A stretch of DNA of 64,000 nt. It comes from Microstegium vimineum (lineage: Eukaryota > Streptophyta > Magnoliopsida > Poales > Poaceae). The notes below the pieces were generated by a model. The model was not told where the DNA came from, searched no databases, and saw only the letters and a program-made list of their open reading frames with translations. Below are positions 34,802 through 46,481 of this stretch, piece by piece. A program made the position numbers and the translations under genes. The number at the start of each line of letters is the position of its first letter. The first letter of the stretch is position 1. The stretch lies in the NCBI GenBank assembly GCA_022036555.1, contig CM039133.1, forward strand, positions 42,422,718 to 42,486,717. Direction: 5' to 3'.

Positions 34802-36200
34802 GATCCTAAATAGGAACTCGCGCTCACCAACTTTCCGAGGGATAACAAAGACATATTTGCATGGAAACCAACAAATATGCCAGGAGTCCCAAAGGAGTTG
34901 GCTGAGCACAAAATCGATACAAACAAAGGATCAAGACCAGTAAAACAGAAGCTACGCAGATTTGCACCAGACAGGAATCAAAAAGGAAATTACAAAACTA
35001 CTAGCAGCTGGATTCATCAGAGAAATAATCAACCCAGATTGGTTATTAAACCAGGTGTTAGTGGAGAAAAAGAACTCGAAAGAATTGTGTATGTGCGTAG
35101 ACTACACATACCTCAACAAACACTGCTCAAAGGACCCATATGGGCCACCCAGAATTGATCAAGTCATAGACTCAACAGCGGGATCATCACTGCTATCATT
35201 TCTTGACTGCTACTCGGGATATCACCAAATATCATTAAGAGAAGAAGACCAAAGCAAAACTTCCTTCATAACACCTTTCGGAGAATACTGCTACAAATCA
35301 ATGCATTTTGGACTAAAGAACGCGGGAGCAACATATCAAAGAGCAATACAAACCTGTCTTGGAGATCAAATCGGAAGACAGGTCGAAGCCTACATTGATG
35401 ACTTAGTAGTCAAAACAAAAGAACCAGGATCATTGTTAAAAGACCTAGAAGAGACCCTCAAGAACTTAAAAGAGTGGAAGTGGAAACTCAATCCCACAAA
35501 ATGTGTCTTTGGCGTACCATCAGGACAACTACTCGGCTTTTTGGTCAGCAATAGAGGGATCGAGGCTAGCACCAAACAAGTCAAGGTAATAATGGATATG
35601 AAGCCACCCAAAAAGGTCAAAGACATACAAAAACTGACAGGATGTATGACATCTCTCAACAGATTCATATCGAAATTGGGAGAAAAGGGACTACCCTTCT
35701 TCAAACTCCTGAAGAGAAAAGAGAACTTTGAATGGACAGAGGAAGCAAATCAAGCCTTTATCAAATTAAAAGAATACCTATCATCATCTCCAGTAATGAC
35801 ACCACCAAGAAATAAGGAGGACATGATGTTATACATTACAACAACAAAAAATGTAGTAAGTGCGGCAATCATCGTGGAAAGAGAAGAACCCAGACACGTC
35901 TACAAAGTGCAGAGGCCAGTATACTACATCAGTGAAGTACTCACAGAATCAAAAGTTAGATACCCACACGTACAGAAACTACTATACGCAGTACTTATAT
36001 CATCAAGAAAGTTGAGGCATTATTTCCATGAACACAAAGTAACAGTAGCAACCAACTTTCTGCTACAAGACATACTCAGAAACAAAGATGCTACAGGCCG
36101 AATATCAAAATGGGCAGTAGAACTTAGATCTCTAAATATAGACTTCAAACCAAGAACAACAATCAAGTCACAGATACTACCCGACTTCATCGCAGAATGA
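34802..36200 (+). pseudogene. Tat-2 reverse transcriptase and first RNase H
   Basis: 412 open codons from 34962. Motifs: KEITKLLAAGFIREI, MCVDYTYLNKHCSKDPYG, DCYSGYHQISLREEDQ, GLKNAGATYQRAI and the catalytic YIDD at 35391-35402. RNase H follows (YITTTKNVVSAAIIVERE, VRYPHVQKLLYAVLISSRKL). Defects: an 8-bp deletion near 34972 shifts the N-terminus, MPFG is MHFG, and the frame ends at a TGA at 36198. The upstream TAG at 34811-34813 is shared with Tat-1. Confidence 0.88.
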
Positions 36201-36248
36201 ACGGAAATCGCATAAAAAGAACCCGAGCCAATACGAGACCATTGGAAG

Positions 36249-36941
36249 ATGTACTTTGATGGGTCACTAAAACTTGGAGGGGCAGGAGCAGGTGTGCTAC
36301 TAATCTCCCCAGAAGGAAGACAATTAAAATACGTACTACAGATATTATGGCGAGCAACAAATAATGAAGCAGAATATGAAGCACTCATACATGGCTTAAG
36401 AGTAGCAACTACACTGGGAATCAAAAGAGTTCTCGTTTATGGAGATTCAGCAGTAGTGATCAACCAAGTAAACAAGGAGTGGGACTGCACAAAAAATATG
36501 GATGCATACTGTGCAGAAGTATAGAAACTCGAGAAGAATTTTGAAGGACTAGAAATTCACCACGTCTTAAGAGATTCAAACATGGCAGCAGATATCTTAT
36601 CCAAACTGGGGTCAGATAGAGCAAAAGTACCACCTAGAGTATTTGTGGAAGAACTCGCAAAGCCATCAATCCAGGAGAATAGTAAACCAAAAGAAGACTC
36701 ATTGGATATAGATGAAGCAAAAGAACCCGACAGCTCAAGACAAGTCCTCAACATAGAAAACGATTGGAGACAACCATACATTGATCATAAAAGTGAAAAC
36801 AAACTACCCAAAGACAAAGCAGAAGCAACAAGGATTATAAGGAAAAGCAAAGCCTATGTTCTCGTAAAGGATAAATTATACAAAAGAGCAGCATCCTATG
36901 GAATATTATTGAAATGCGTATCTACACAAGAAGGAAAATAA
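36249..36941 (+). pseudogene. Tat-2 archaeal-type RNase H and integrase linker
   Basis: MYFDGSLKLGGAGAGVLLIS, ATNNEAEYEALIHGLRVATT and VLVYGDSAVVINQVNKEW give the D, E and D positions of the second RNase H. All three are kept here, while Tat-1 has a stop at the Glu. A TAG at 36522 separates this from the linker frame 36582-36941. Confidence 0.83.
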
Positions 36942-38007
36942 ATATTGGAAGAAATTCACTCGGGATGCAGCGGAAATCATGCAGCATCTAGAACACTAAT
37001 CGGAAAAGCATTCAGAAGCGGATTTTATTGGCCAACAGCACTCAAGGATGTAGAATAATTAGTCAAAATGTGCAAGAATTGCGAAATGTTTGCAAGACAG
37101 TCCCATGTTCCAGCACATAACCTAATCTGCATACCACCAGCCTGACCCTTCTCATGTTGGGGGCTAGATCAAGTCAGACCACTCAAAAAGGCAAAAGGAG
37201 GATTTGAGTATATATTCGTGGCAGGCAGTAGACAAGTTCACCAAATAGATTGAATACAAACCACTAGTCAAATACAGTGCAGAAAAAGCGACGGGGTTCA
37301 TAAAAGAAATCATGCACGGATTTGGGATGCCCAACAGAATAATTACGGATCTTGGATCACCGTTTACAGCAAAGGAATTCCAATATTGGGCAAGAGATTG
37401 TGGAATAGAAATAGACTATCCGTCGGTAGCTCACCCCCAAGCAAATGGACAGGTTGAAAGAGCCAACGGGCTGTTATTACAAGGCCTAAAACTAAGATTA
37501 TATAAAGACCTAAAAGATTATGGAGGTAAATGGATAGAAGAACTACCAAAAGTGGTATGGGGTTTAAGAACTCAAATCAGCAGAGCAACAGGATATTCAT
37601 CTTTCTTCTTGGTATACGAATCAGAAGTTGTGTTACCAATTGACTTAATATGGCAATCACCGAGAATTGAGCAATATGATGAAGGAGAAGCTGAAGAAAC
37701 AAGACGACTAGAGATCGACTCAATCGAACAAATAAGAGATAGTTCAGTAATACAAAATGCAAGATATTTACAAGGCTTGCGAAGACATTATGACAGAAAT
37801 ATGCACCCAAGAACATTAAAACCAGTAGATCTGGTACTACGACTAATCCAGAAAAAAGATGGAAGACACAAACTACTAAGCCCATGGGAGGGTCCTTTTA
37901 TCATCAAGATAGCAATACAACCCGAAACTTATGAGCTAATGATAGAAGAAGGAGTTCAACTAAGCAATACTTGGCATATCAGCCAACTCAAGAAATTCTA
38001 CAACTAA
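36942..38007 (+). pseudogene. Tat-2 integrase
   Basis: The zinc-binding part is at 36960-37090 (HSGCSGNHAASRTLI, CKNCEMFARQSH), with a TAA at 37057. The TGA at 37143-37145 is shared with Tat-1. CWGLDQVRPLKKAKGG follows (first Asp); an extra 4-bp GGCA near 37220 shifts the frame. The clean frame 37312-38007 has IITDLGSPFTAKEF (second Asp), HPQANGQVERANG (Glu) and the C-terminal LSPWEGPFIIK and LSNTWHISQLKKFYN, so the natural end of pol is preserved here. Confidence 0.87.
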
Positions 38008-38039
38008 AAGTGCAAGATAAGAGACATCAAGAACAAGCC

Positions 38040-38950
38040 AACAGTTGCACAATGAGAGGCACTGTCTGGAGTCGAGTTGTTTCGTGAGGCAACTTGACAA
38101 GCTGACTGCTTTGTACCATGAGCGGCACAGTCTGGTTCATATATCTAAAACTTACCGGCCTTGCACAATGAGAGGCATTGCCCGAAGTCAGTTGTTTCGT
38201 GAGGCAACTTGACTAACCGACTGCTTTGTACCATGAGCGGCACAGTCTGATTCATATATCTAAAACCTACCGGCTTTGCACAATGAGAGGGACTGCCCGG
38301 AGTCAGTTGTTTCGTGAGGCAACTTGACTAACCGACTGCTTTGCACCATGAGCGGCACAGTCTGGTTCATATATCTAAAATCTACCGGCTTTGCACAATG
38401 AGAGGCACTGCCCGGAGTCAGTTGTTTCGTGAGGCAACTTGACTAACCGACTACTTTGCACCATGAGCGGTACAGTCTGGTTCATATATCTAAAATCTAC
38501 CGGCTTTGCATAATGAGAGGCACTACTCGGAGTTAGTTGTTTCGTGAGGCAACTTGACTAACCGACTGATTTGCACCATGAATAGAACAGTCTGGTTCAT
38601 ATAAAAAGTCTACCGTTTCGTGAGGCGGCATGACTAGCTGACAGCTTTGCACCATGAGCGGCACTGTCTAGCATTTTTTAAGTCGATTGTTTCGTGAGGC
38701 AACTCGACAAACCGACTGCTTTGCACCATGAGCGGCACAGACTGGTATATATAAAGTCTACCGTTTCGTGAGGCGGCATGACAAGCTGACAACTTTGCAC
38801 CATGAGCGGCACTGTCTAAGAATTCACAAGTCAGTTGTTTCGAGAGGCAACCTGACAAACCGACTGTTGTGCACTAAGAGAGGCACAGTCTGGTTCATAT
38901 ATCTACAAGTCTACCGTTCCGTGAAGCGGCGTGACATTAAACTACTCGGC
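38040..38950 (+). repeat. Tandem-repeat array downstream of Tat-2 pol (115-bp unit)
   Basis: TACCGGC starts at 38153, 38268, 38383 and 38498, an exact 115-bp period. Each unit pairs the module TTGCACAATGAGAGGCA with the type-A module (GCACCATGAGCGGCACAGTC). At the right end (38600-38930) the 150-bp A/B type seen in Tat-1 appears. So the two sibling elements amplified different module pairs. Confidence 0.93.
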
Positions 38951-39797
38951 GCAGTAAAGAAGAATAGCCTACTTCGACGATACCAAAATCAATCACTCAA
39001 AGTGACACAACAAATGCTTGAAGAGCAGAATGAATTCGGCGCAAAAAGAATGCAAGCCAAATATCCTCACATCAAGAAGCAAAATATCAATAGAAAAAAA
39101 ACAACTTGTCAAGAGCTACTCGTCAGACAACAACAACATTACCCCGAAACTACTCGGAGGTCTTTTACAACACAAAGCCTAAACTAAGAGGCACATGCCA
39201 TTCTACAAGAAACACTATCAGTGTAATCATCAAGGCTTGAAGGCCAACAGTGTTACCCAGGAAGAACTCGGGACTTCAGAGCCTAATACAGAGGCGCACT
39301 ACTTCAGACAGCAATCAAAAGAACTCGGCATAACTCATAAAAGGTTGGAAAACAAGGTATTCATCAAATCAAAAAGCAAGACTGTACAACATTGACATAC
39401 AAAGATAAGAGCATCAGGACGAAACCTGACAATATATTAAGCAAAGGCATCAAGCAAAAATATCATCAAGAGTATATTACAAAACCACCACTAGAGACAA
39501 ACAAATGTTATCAAGGAGAAGACCACAGTACATTAAGCTGGCTAAATATTTTGCGACAAAGCTCCTTAACCTCGGGCTTCGATTGTTCCCACCTCGTCAA
39601 GAGATCGGCGTCCATCAGATCTTCGAGAATTCGATCCAAAGGCACATCAGGAGCAAGGGCTCGAACAAAAGAAACAACATTGTTTATACAACGCTCAAAG
39701 TCATTCTCAACAAACTCTTTAAACCGAAGAGGCAACGTAGGAATCAGGGTTTTTAGGCCTTCTTTAGCATCTTCTTGAAGACAAACAGCAGCCACGA

Positions 39798-42700
39798 TGT
39801 CACACCCGGTTTTAAGAACAAAACTAGATATACCCTATATGTGAACCCAGGAAGTTAAATCTCACATATAGCCACAGAACAAGGTAATATCAAAAGACAA
39901 TACTTAAATACATAACACATAAGGTCAAAGAAATAACCTTAAGAGAGCAAACAGCGGTAAGACACTCCGAACTTCAGGTGAAGACTCTACTCCACAGGGA
40001 CCAACTGACTGGTTGATCACAAGCCTAACTGCTCGAGACTCTTGCAATCTGGTACCCATCCGGGATTTTTATCCAAATATTGAAAAGAATAAACAAGCGT
40101 AAGTACTTTCGTACTCAACAAGTGTACATGGGGTTCATGAGGCTCAAAAAGTTATGACTCTGGTTTAACTGCATAAGCTTTTAAGTTATCTCAATTTTAG
40201 CATAGTAGCATCAATGTTATCAATAGCCCAATAACCATATGATCAAGCGAACAAGATGTAATGCTTATATGAACAAGTAACAATAATAAATAACAAATAA
40301 CAACTGATGAGCCATGACATAAGGACATCACACAGTAAGGAGCCCAAGCCACTCTTGACCGTGAGCACGGCTATTATAATAGTTTTTTAACTCTGCAGAG
40401 ATCGTACATCTTTACCCATAAGTCGTGATCCCCATATGCCATCACCTCTACCAAGGAAGTGGAGCAGGGTACACTACGAGACCGTTCACAGGTTCCACTA
40501 GTAGGTAACAACCCGCTACAAGTTTCCTCAATGGTTAGTACCACCCCTCTTACGAGGGAACTAAGGTGAGCCCCTCCTGCGCCCTTTCGGGTAAGTTGTC
40601 ACAAACCAGTAGAAGTCTAATACTGAGTCAAGCTAGAGCCCATTAGCTTATGGTAGTACTGTTTCCTCGGGGTAATCTCTTACAGAAATATCCCTATGAG
40701 TAAGAACACAGGTGTGAGTTCCTGATGTTCCACCTATAGTCCACGTTGCTAAAATGTCATCTTTTATTGCCATTTCATATATCATTAATCAAGTTTACAT
40801 GATCATAGTCATTTGCTTGGCACTAGCATCATACTACCCAAATGCATAAATTCCCAGGGTGACAAGGTATAAGGTACAATACTAGGATAACCTTACAGGG
40901 TAACAAGGAAACTCATGCACATGATTAATTAGTGATTATCATGAATAGGACAACAAGGATAATCCCATGTAATACTTGCCTTAAAAACAGATCCTTCTTC
41001 TAGTTCTAGTCTTCAAAGAATTCCAGGAAAACCAACTTCTTCTCCTTGATCTCCAACGCAAAACTCACCGATTGGACAATAATTAACAAATCACCACACA
41101 AGCATCTGATCATACAAAGCATACAAACATGGCTAAATTAGAACAATACACCAATCAATGAAAAAGATTTAAAAAGAGATCTACGCAACTCTACGGTCAC
41201 ACAGTCGCGAATAACACACTAATCGGAGCTACGATGATCGAGATACAACTAACGGAAGATTTGCTTTTATAAAAGAGAACTATAGGATTTATCAATTTTA
41301 ACTATATAAAAGAGTGGATAAAGTATTTCAAAGAAACACCTTGATTATATTAGGTCAAAATTGTATTTGAATTTCGAAAACGAAGGTAGAAGGTATCGAT
41401 ATTTTATGTGTAAAACAAGTTGCATAGTTATTAATCAAGTTAGGAGTTAACCATAAAATTACAGAGCTATTAACATGGTGTTAAAGAGCACTAAAGAAAA
41501 ATTTATACCGCTACGAAGCCAACGCAACTTGAATGGAACGAAACGGATTTAAAACGGAGGAGATATGAAATTAACATGATTTTCCATACCAGATTAATTC
41601 ATTAAAAAGGATTAATCTAAACTTTATTTTCAAAAGAATTTAACATATATGAAAACTGTACCATTAGATAGATCATGAAATTACGAAGCTAACGCAACTT
41701 GTTTGGGTCAAAACGGATTTAAAACAAAGAAATTATAAGCAATTGAATTCGGATGGCAGTTCTGTAAATAAAGATTTTCCTTTTATTTTTGATTAAAAAG
41801 AAACCGAATGGTAATACGCTTTACGAAGGAGAAAGCGTAAAGCATGAAGGCGCTTTAGGACTGCGGTGCGGGGTCGGTTGCTTGCCACATGGCAGCACGG
41901 GACAGGGCGGGTGCACGACGCGGCTGTGGACCGCGCACAGGGGCCTGGTCCATCGGTCCACCGTGGACCGGGGGCGTACCCCTTCGAGGGGATCTAATCC
42001 CGGCCGTCTGAGATCGGATGGACGGTTCAGAAAGGACAGAGGGGGAGAGAGCGCTGCTCCTGGCCGGAGCAGACTTGCGCACAGCGGTGCCATCGCCGGA
42101 GTGCGGCGGCGCGAAGCAAACCACCGCTACGGTGCACGATTCGCAACGCGGAAAGGTCGGGGAGAGAGAGGAAGAGACAACGAACGCGATTGGACTATCG
42201 GTTGAATGCCGCAAGGGCACGGGGATGACGATACGCTCGTCCGAGCGGCTCGGCATGGCTGGTGATGTCGCGGTGAACGCGAGCAGCAAAACAGGGAGCC
42301 AGGGAGAGGGGTAAAGGGCGCCTGGGAGGGAGAGGGGAACTAGGCGAACGCTTCTGCGAAACTAGGTGAAGCAGATGGGGTTCGGGCATGGCGACGTGCT
42401 GGTTACGGCGGCTCGGCACGACGGCGTAGCTGTGGCGAGCACGCACGGAGGGACAAAGAGCGAGGGAGAGAAACCCGAGAGCACCTGGGGCTCCCTTACC
42501 TTGATACGACGCTCGACAAGGACTCAGAGACGGCGAGGACGCACGGCAGCGGCAGAGCAGAGAGGGACGGCGGCGCTAGGGTCGCGGCTGTTAGGGTTCG
42601 GGACGGGAGCGGCGGCGATGGGGCTTCGGCTTTTATAGCCCCGAGGCAGAGCTAAAGAAAGGAAGGGAGGGATTGGATGGAGGATTCGGCGCTGGCGGAT

Positions 42701-43240
42701 ATGGAAGGCGGCGGTGCTTTCCTTCGGGAGGAGGAAGACGACGACGAGGTCGCTGACGAGGCGGGTCCACCCATCGACGAGAGGAGGGGAACGTCCCCGT
42801 GGGTCAGGGACAGAGAGGGAGAGGATGTTGGGCTTCCCGTCGGGCTGGGCCGTGCGCTGGGCCTGCGAGATTGAGGAGAGGGGGAAGGGAGTAGGCCGGT
42901 TGGGCTTTCGGCCAGATAGGGATGGGGGAGGGCTTACATTTTTCCTATTTTGTTTTTCTTTTCTTTTATTTGAAAGCTATTTCCAAAACCTTTTTTATTC
43001 TCTTAATCCAAAGCTCTTTTCAAAACATTTTCAAAACCAATTTGAATTCATTTTAGTTTTTTCGAACCACTCAATACAAAAGAACCCAATGCAAAGGCAT
43101 GAATGCTCAAGCATGTATCTAACTCCTCACAAGTTTTAATCCCATGAAATTTTTTATTTCCTATGGTTTCATGAGCACAAAAATTCACAAATAAATCATT
43201 TATTACTATTTTTCCAGAAAGCCAATTTTAGGGTGTTACA
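39798..43240 (-). mobile_element. Solo LTR (3.4 kb) inserted in Tat-2, opposite orientation to the Tat-1 copy
   Basis: Starts TGTCACACCCGG, ends TTAGGGTGTTACA, flanked by CACGA at 39793-39797 and 43241-43245. Read on the minus strand it begins TGTAACACCCTAAAATTGG, matching the start of the 11532 copy (TGTAACACTCCAAAATTTG). TATAAAA at 42637-42631 is 604 bp from that end and is followed by a GC-rich leader. No gag or pol. The GC-rich reading frames at 41789-42874 are probably fortuitous. Confidence 0.85.
42631..42637 (-). promoter_or_regulatory. TATA box of the 3.4-kb solo LTR
   Basis: GGCTATAAAAGCCGAAG on the minus strand, a strong TATA sequence followed by the GC-rich leader. The offset from the LTR start equals that of the copy in Tat-1. 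Confidence 0.6.
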
Positions 43241-45716
43241 CACGACAGGTCTCGCAGCAGCATACAAAATTTTATATCGCTCATGAACCTCTGAGAGCTG
43301 GGACTTCTAAACTTCCTCAGATTTCAATGACTGAAAAAGGCAAAAAAAGTCACAAAGACTACAAGAAAAAACAACAAGAAGATCAGAAAACAATAAGTAG
43401 TCGACTTACAACTTCAGCTTTCTTCTCTGAATTTGCAAGACGAAGAAACAAATCTTGTTTCTCCTCATTCCAAGCAATAGAAGCTTAATCAGCAGCTACA
43501 AAAATAGCGAGTACATCAGATATAAAGCAAGAAAAGTCACAATAGAAGAAAAAGAAGATAGTTACCAGCAATCTTTAATTTTCTTCCAAATTAGAAACAA
43601 CAACTACTCGGAGAGCCTTTTCTTGCTCCAAAGCAGCACGAGTCTGAGACAACTCAAGCTGAACTCTGTCAAGTTTAGCTTGAAGAAGCAGTCAACTCCC
43701 GACAGACATCCTGAAAAAAGACAAGAATCAAAACAAAGCACAAACGAACAAGACCGAAAGAGAGAGACAAAAATGAATACCTTCAATTCAGTTTTAAACT
43801 ACAAGGATAAATCTGTCCAAGAAGAAACAAGCTTTTGAACTCGTTCAACTCGGCCGAGCTGAACCTCTAGTCCTTGAATAAGTAAAGGCATGACTGAAGA
43901 AGAAGTCGGATCTTTGGCTTGGAGGCTCAACTCAGACACCTCAAGTAGAGGCACACCTTCGGGAGGGTTGGCACCAACAAATTGAGAAACACCGGCAGCG
44001 TTGGCAGCATAAGGAGTGCAAAGTCCTACAATGAATAAAACAAGAAAGAGTTAAAATATAAACAAAAAGCAAGAATTTTCATCAATAGAGACAAAAAGTC
44101 TTACCATCATGGGAGGAATCAGGAGCTTTAGAAGAAGGCCTAAAAGTGTCAAAAGCAAAGAATATCAGGCATAGATAAGATAAAAATACAAATATCACAT
44201 AGCGAAGCTAACTTACTTGGCCGACTTGTTGAAGGTAGCAGCAACAGAAGCAAAGGAAAGATCAGGGATGTCGAAAGAGAAATCGTCATCAAGTAATGAA
44301 GAAGGTATTGGAATAGCCGAAGGAATCGGAGCAGCCTCAACAGAAGATTGACCGGCAGATGATCTACGACTAAATAAAAACTAACAGTAAGAAAAAGATC
44401 TCTGAACAAAAGATCACAAAGACTTCAAGAAAACAACTCACGGAGGATGGGTAAGAGGAAGATCATCATTCGAATACTCGTCATTCAGAAGGACAGATTG
44501 GCCACCTGAAAAAGAACAAAGCAGAAGAATGAAGAAGAGTTGCATACAAAACAACTCGGATAACAAATACAACTCTCACCTACAATAATGTTACATGTGG
44601 GAGCATGTGGCCAAGGAGAGCGACGGTGAGTAGCAGGAGGAGGTTGGATAGGCTGAGCAGAAGATTCAGCTTTCCTTTTCCTAGAAACCAGTAAGACTTG
44701 AGCAATCCGAGGATCTGGGGTATAAGGCACATACCCATCAGTAATAAAAAATCCAGGGATAAACCTGGAAGAAGATGACGAAGCCACAGTGACTTTAGCA
44801 ATAATCTCCTCGGGAACAAAAGGATCCGGCCCAAAAGGCAAGTTTAGCCTAAAAGAATGACCATGATCCTGAAACACAAAGCAAGCAATCAATAAAAACT
44901 CAGAAAAAAGAAATCAGACCAAGCCGAATAGATTACTAACCGGAGGAGGTAGATTTCTAGCGTGGTACTCAGTAATCTAGGGAGGCATGGTAGACACACC
45001 ACTCAGGACCCTCCCGAAACGATCAAACATGTCATCTTCAGACAACTCGGACTCAGTAAGGATCCGAGAAGGGTCAGAAGAACCAATATACTCAAAACCA
45101 AGATTTTCCCTCAGCATGAGAGGTTGAATCCGGCGCTGATAATAACTGGCAACCAAGCCATTACCAGTCAACCCGGATTGCTTCAAGAAACTTATCCGGG
45201 CCAATAGAGGCTTAATATCCAAGGATTCGGAAGGAGATAGAGGATCATTCCAGCAAGAAAGGGGAGTTGGGAAGGCAGCAAGATTAGAAGAAAAGTAAGC
45301 ATCAGGCTTGGAAATATAAAACCATTTATCCGCCCAATCTTTAACAAATTCATAAAGGGTGAAAGCGAAGTAAATGGCCTTCATACCATGACGAAATTGA
45401 AGAGCATAATAGCCCAAACGGCTAGGAGGCTTGTCATGGAATCGAAGGCGGAAGAAGTACCGAAGAAGGAGAAGGCAAGGCGGGATGCCGATAAAAGTCT
45501 CACACAGATGAGCAAAAGAAGCAAGAAAAAGAACCCCGTTAGGGTTCAGATGATGAAGATGTATACAGTAGAAACGAAGGAATTCCATCAAGAAATTCGA
45601 TGGAGGGAAGCAGAGTCCGGCACGGACAAAGGAAATAAAAAGAATGTATTGATCAGGAGAGGGGCTGGGTATCACATGCTCACCAGGAACGGAGTAACCT
45701 GAATACACCCGCCCGA

Positions 45717-46361
45717 GACTTTAAACAACTTTGTTCATGTGTCCACATCCAAGGGATGAGGCCAGGTACCCTTAAGTGGAAGCTATTTCCATTCTCCTTA
45801 ATGGGAATAGCCAAACGATGGTACGTTCGCCACGTAGATGACGCAAAAGGAGATTGGGAAAAATTGATGCTTAAATTCTGTTTGGAATTCTTCCCTATCC
45901 CTTGTGTCATTCGTCTTCGAAAAGAGATCATCAATTTCTCACAAAGAGAGAAAGAATCTCTAGGTGATGCATGGGCCCGTCTGACAGATCTAATATCTTG
46001 AGGCCCTGATCTCGCTATAACCGAGCCTACAATGTTACAACATTTTAATGGCGGTCTTAGCAAAGATTCTGTGCAACTCCTTGACATATCTGCCGGGGGA
46101 GCCTTCCTGTGTTTACCCGTTAGTGCAGGGAAGAGTCTTCTCATGAAGATTCTTGATAACACCCCCTATACTAACGTTTATTATGAAGGACCCATGGAAG
46201 AACAAAAACCAGCCCCCAGAATAGAAACAACATCGATAGCCGAAACTTTTCCTTCTACACCTCAAAATCTTGCTATCGAACCTGAACCACCAAGGGAAGA
46301 AGAAATTCATCCCTTGGAATTCCCCCTTGATATCGAGGCTGATTTATTTTCTGATTTTTGA
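45717..46361 (+). pseudogene. gag: Athila-B gag (5' truncated)
   Basis: Frame from DFKQLCSCVHIQG through LKWKLFPFSLMGIAKRWYVR and EFFPIPCVIRLRKEIINFSQ, the Gag domain. A TGA at 45999-46001 replaces a Ser codon; the frame then continues GPDLAITEPTMLQHFNGGLS to an acidic tail ending at 46361. The sequence upstream belongs to Tat-2. Confidence 0.83.
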
Positions 46362-46481
46362 AATACCTCGAATCAATCTGTGCAAAAGAATTCTTCTGCT
46401 CGAAAAGCTCTGAATCGCCACATCCCTAGCCTCATAGAAGAAGCATAACTTCAGGAGACGGTTCAAGAGCTGGCGTCTGTC

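Larger units (their letters stand above)
31365..45716 (+). mobile_element. Tat-2: Tat-lineage retrotransposon, 3' end deleted
   Basis: Sibling of Tat-1 with the same order of parts, starting with the 5' LTR at 31365 (left flank GTTGG). It carries a 3.4-kb solo LTR (39798-43240). Similarity to Tat-1 ends at about 45716, in the antisense gene; from there the sequence is Athila-B gag. So the 3' non-coding region, polypurine tract, 3' LTR and right target duplication are missing. Tat-2 is somewhat better kept than Tat-1: it retains the RT YIDD box and longer open frames. Confidence 0.9.
39511..45716 (-). pseudogene. Antisense multi-exon gene of Tat-2 (Transposase_28-like), 5' end lost
   Basis: The best exon is 44977-45708 (243 codons on the minus strand): YSVPGEHVIPSPSPDQYIL, FVRAGLCFPPSNFLMEFLRF, LCETFIGIPPCLLLLRYFF. 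It resembles PF04195 and aligns throughout with Tat-1. Its start is missing at the Athila-B junction. A TAG (44977) replaces a sense codon. Splice sites match Tat-1, for example an acceptor TGTGTTTCAG before GATCATGG (about 44873) and a donor at CCTCC/GTGAGT (about 44440). The last part, 39795-39511, has LPLRFKEFVENDFERCINNV. A solo LTR splits the gene at 39798. Confidence 0.8.

Noticed and set aside
38634..39187. Frames across the Tat-2 tandem repeat
   Set aside because: They arise from the repeat sequence itself and lie outside pol; no coding pattern.
41789..43139. Long GC-rich frames (up to about 140 codons) on both strands
   Set aside because: Same leader region of the second solo LTR; no domain, opposite-strand overlaps, and not conserved with the first copy.
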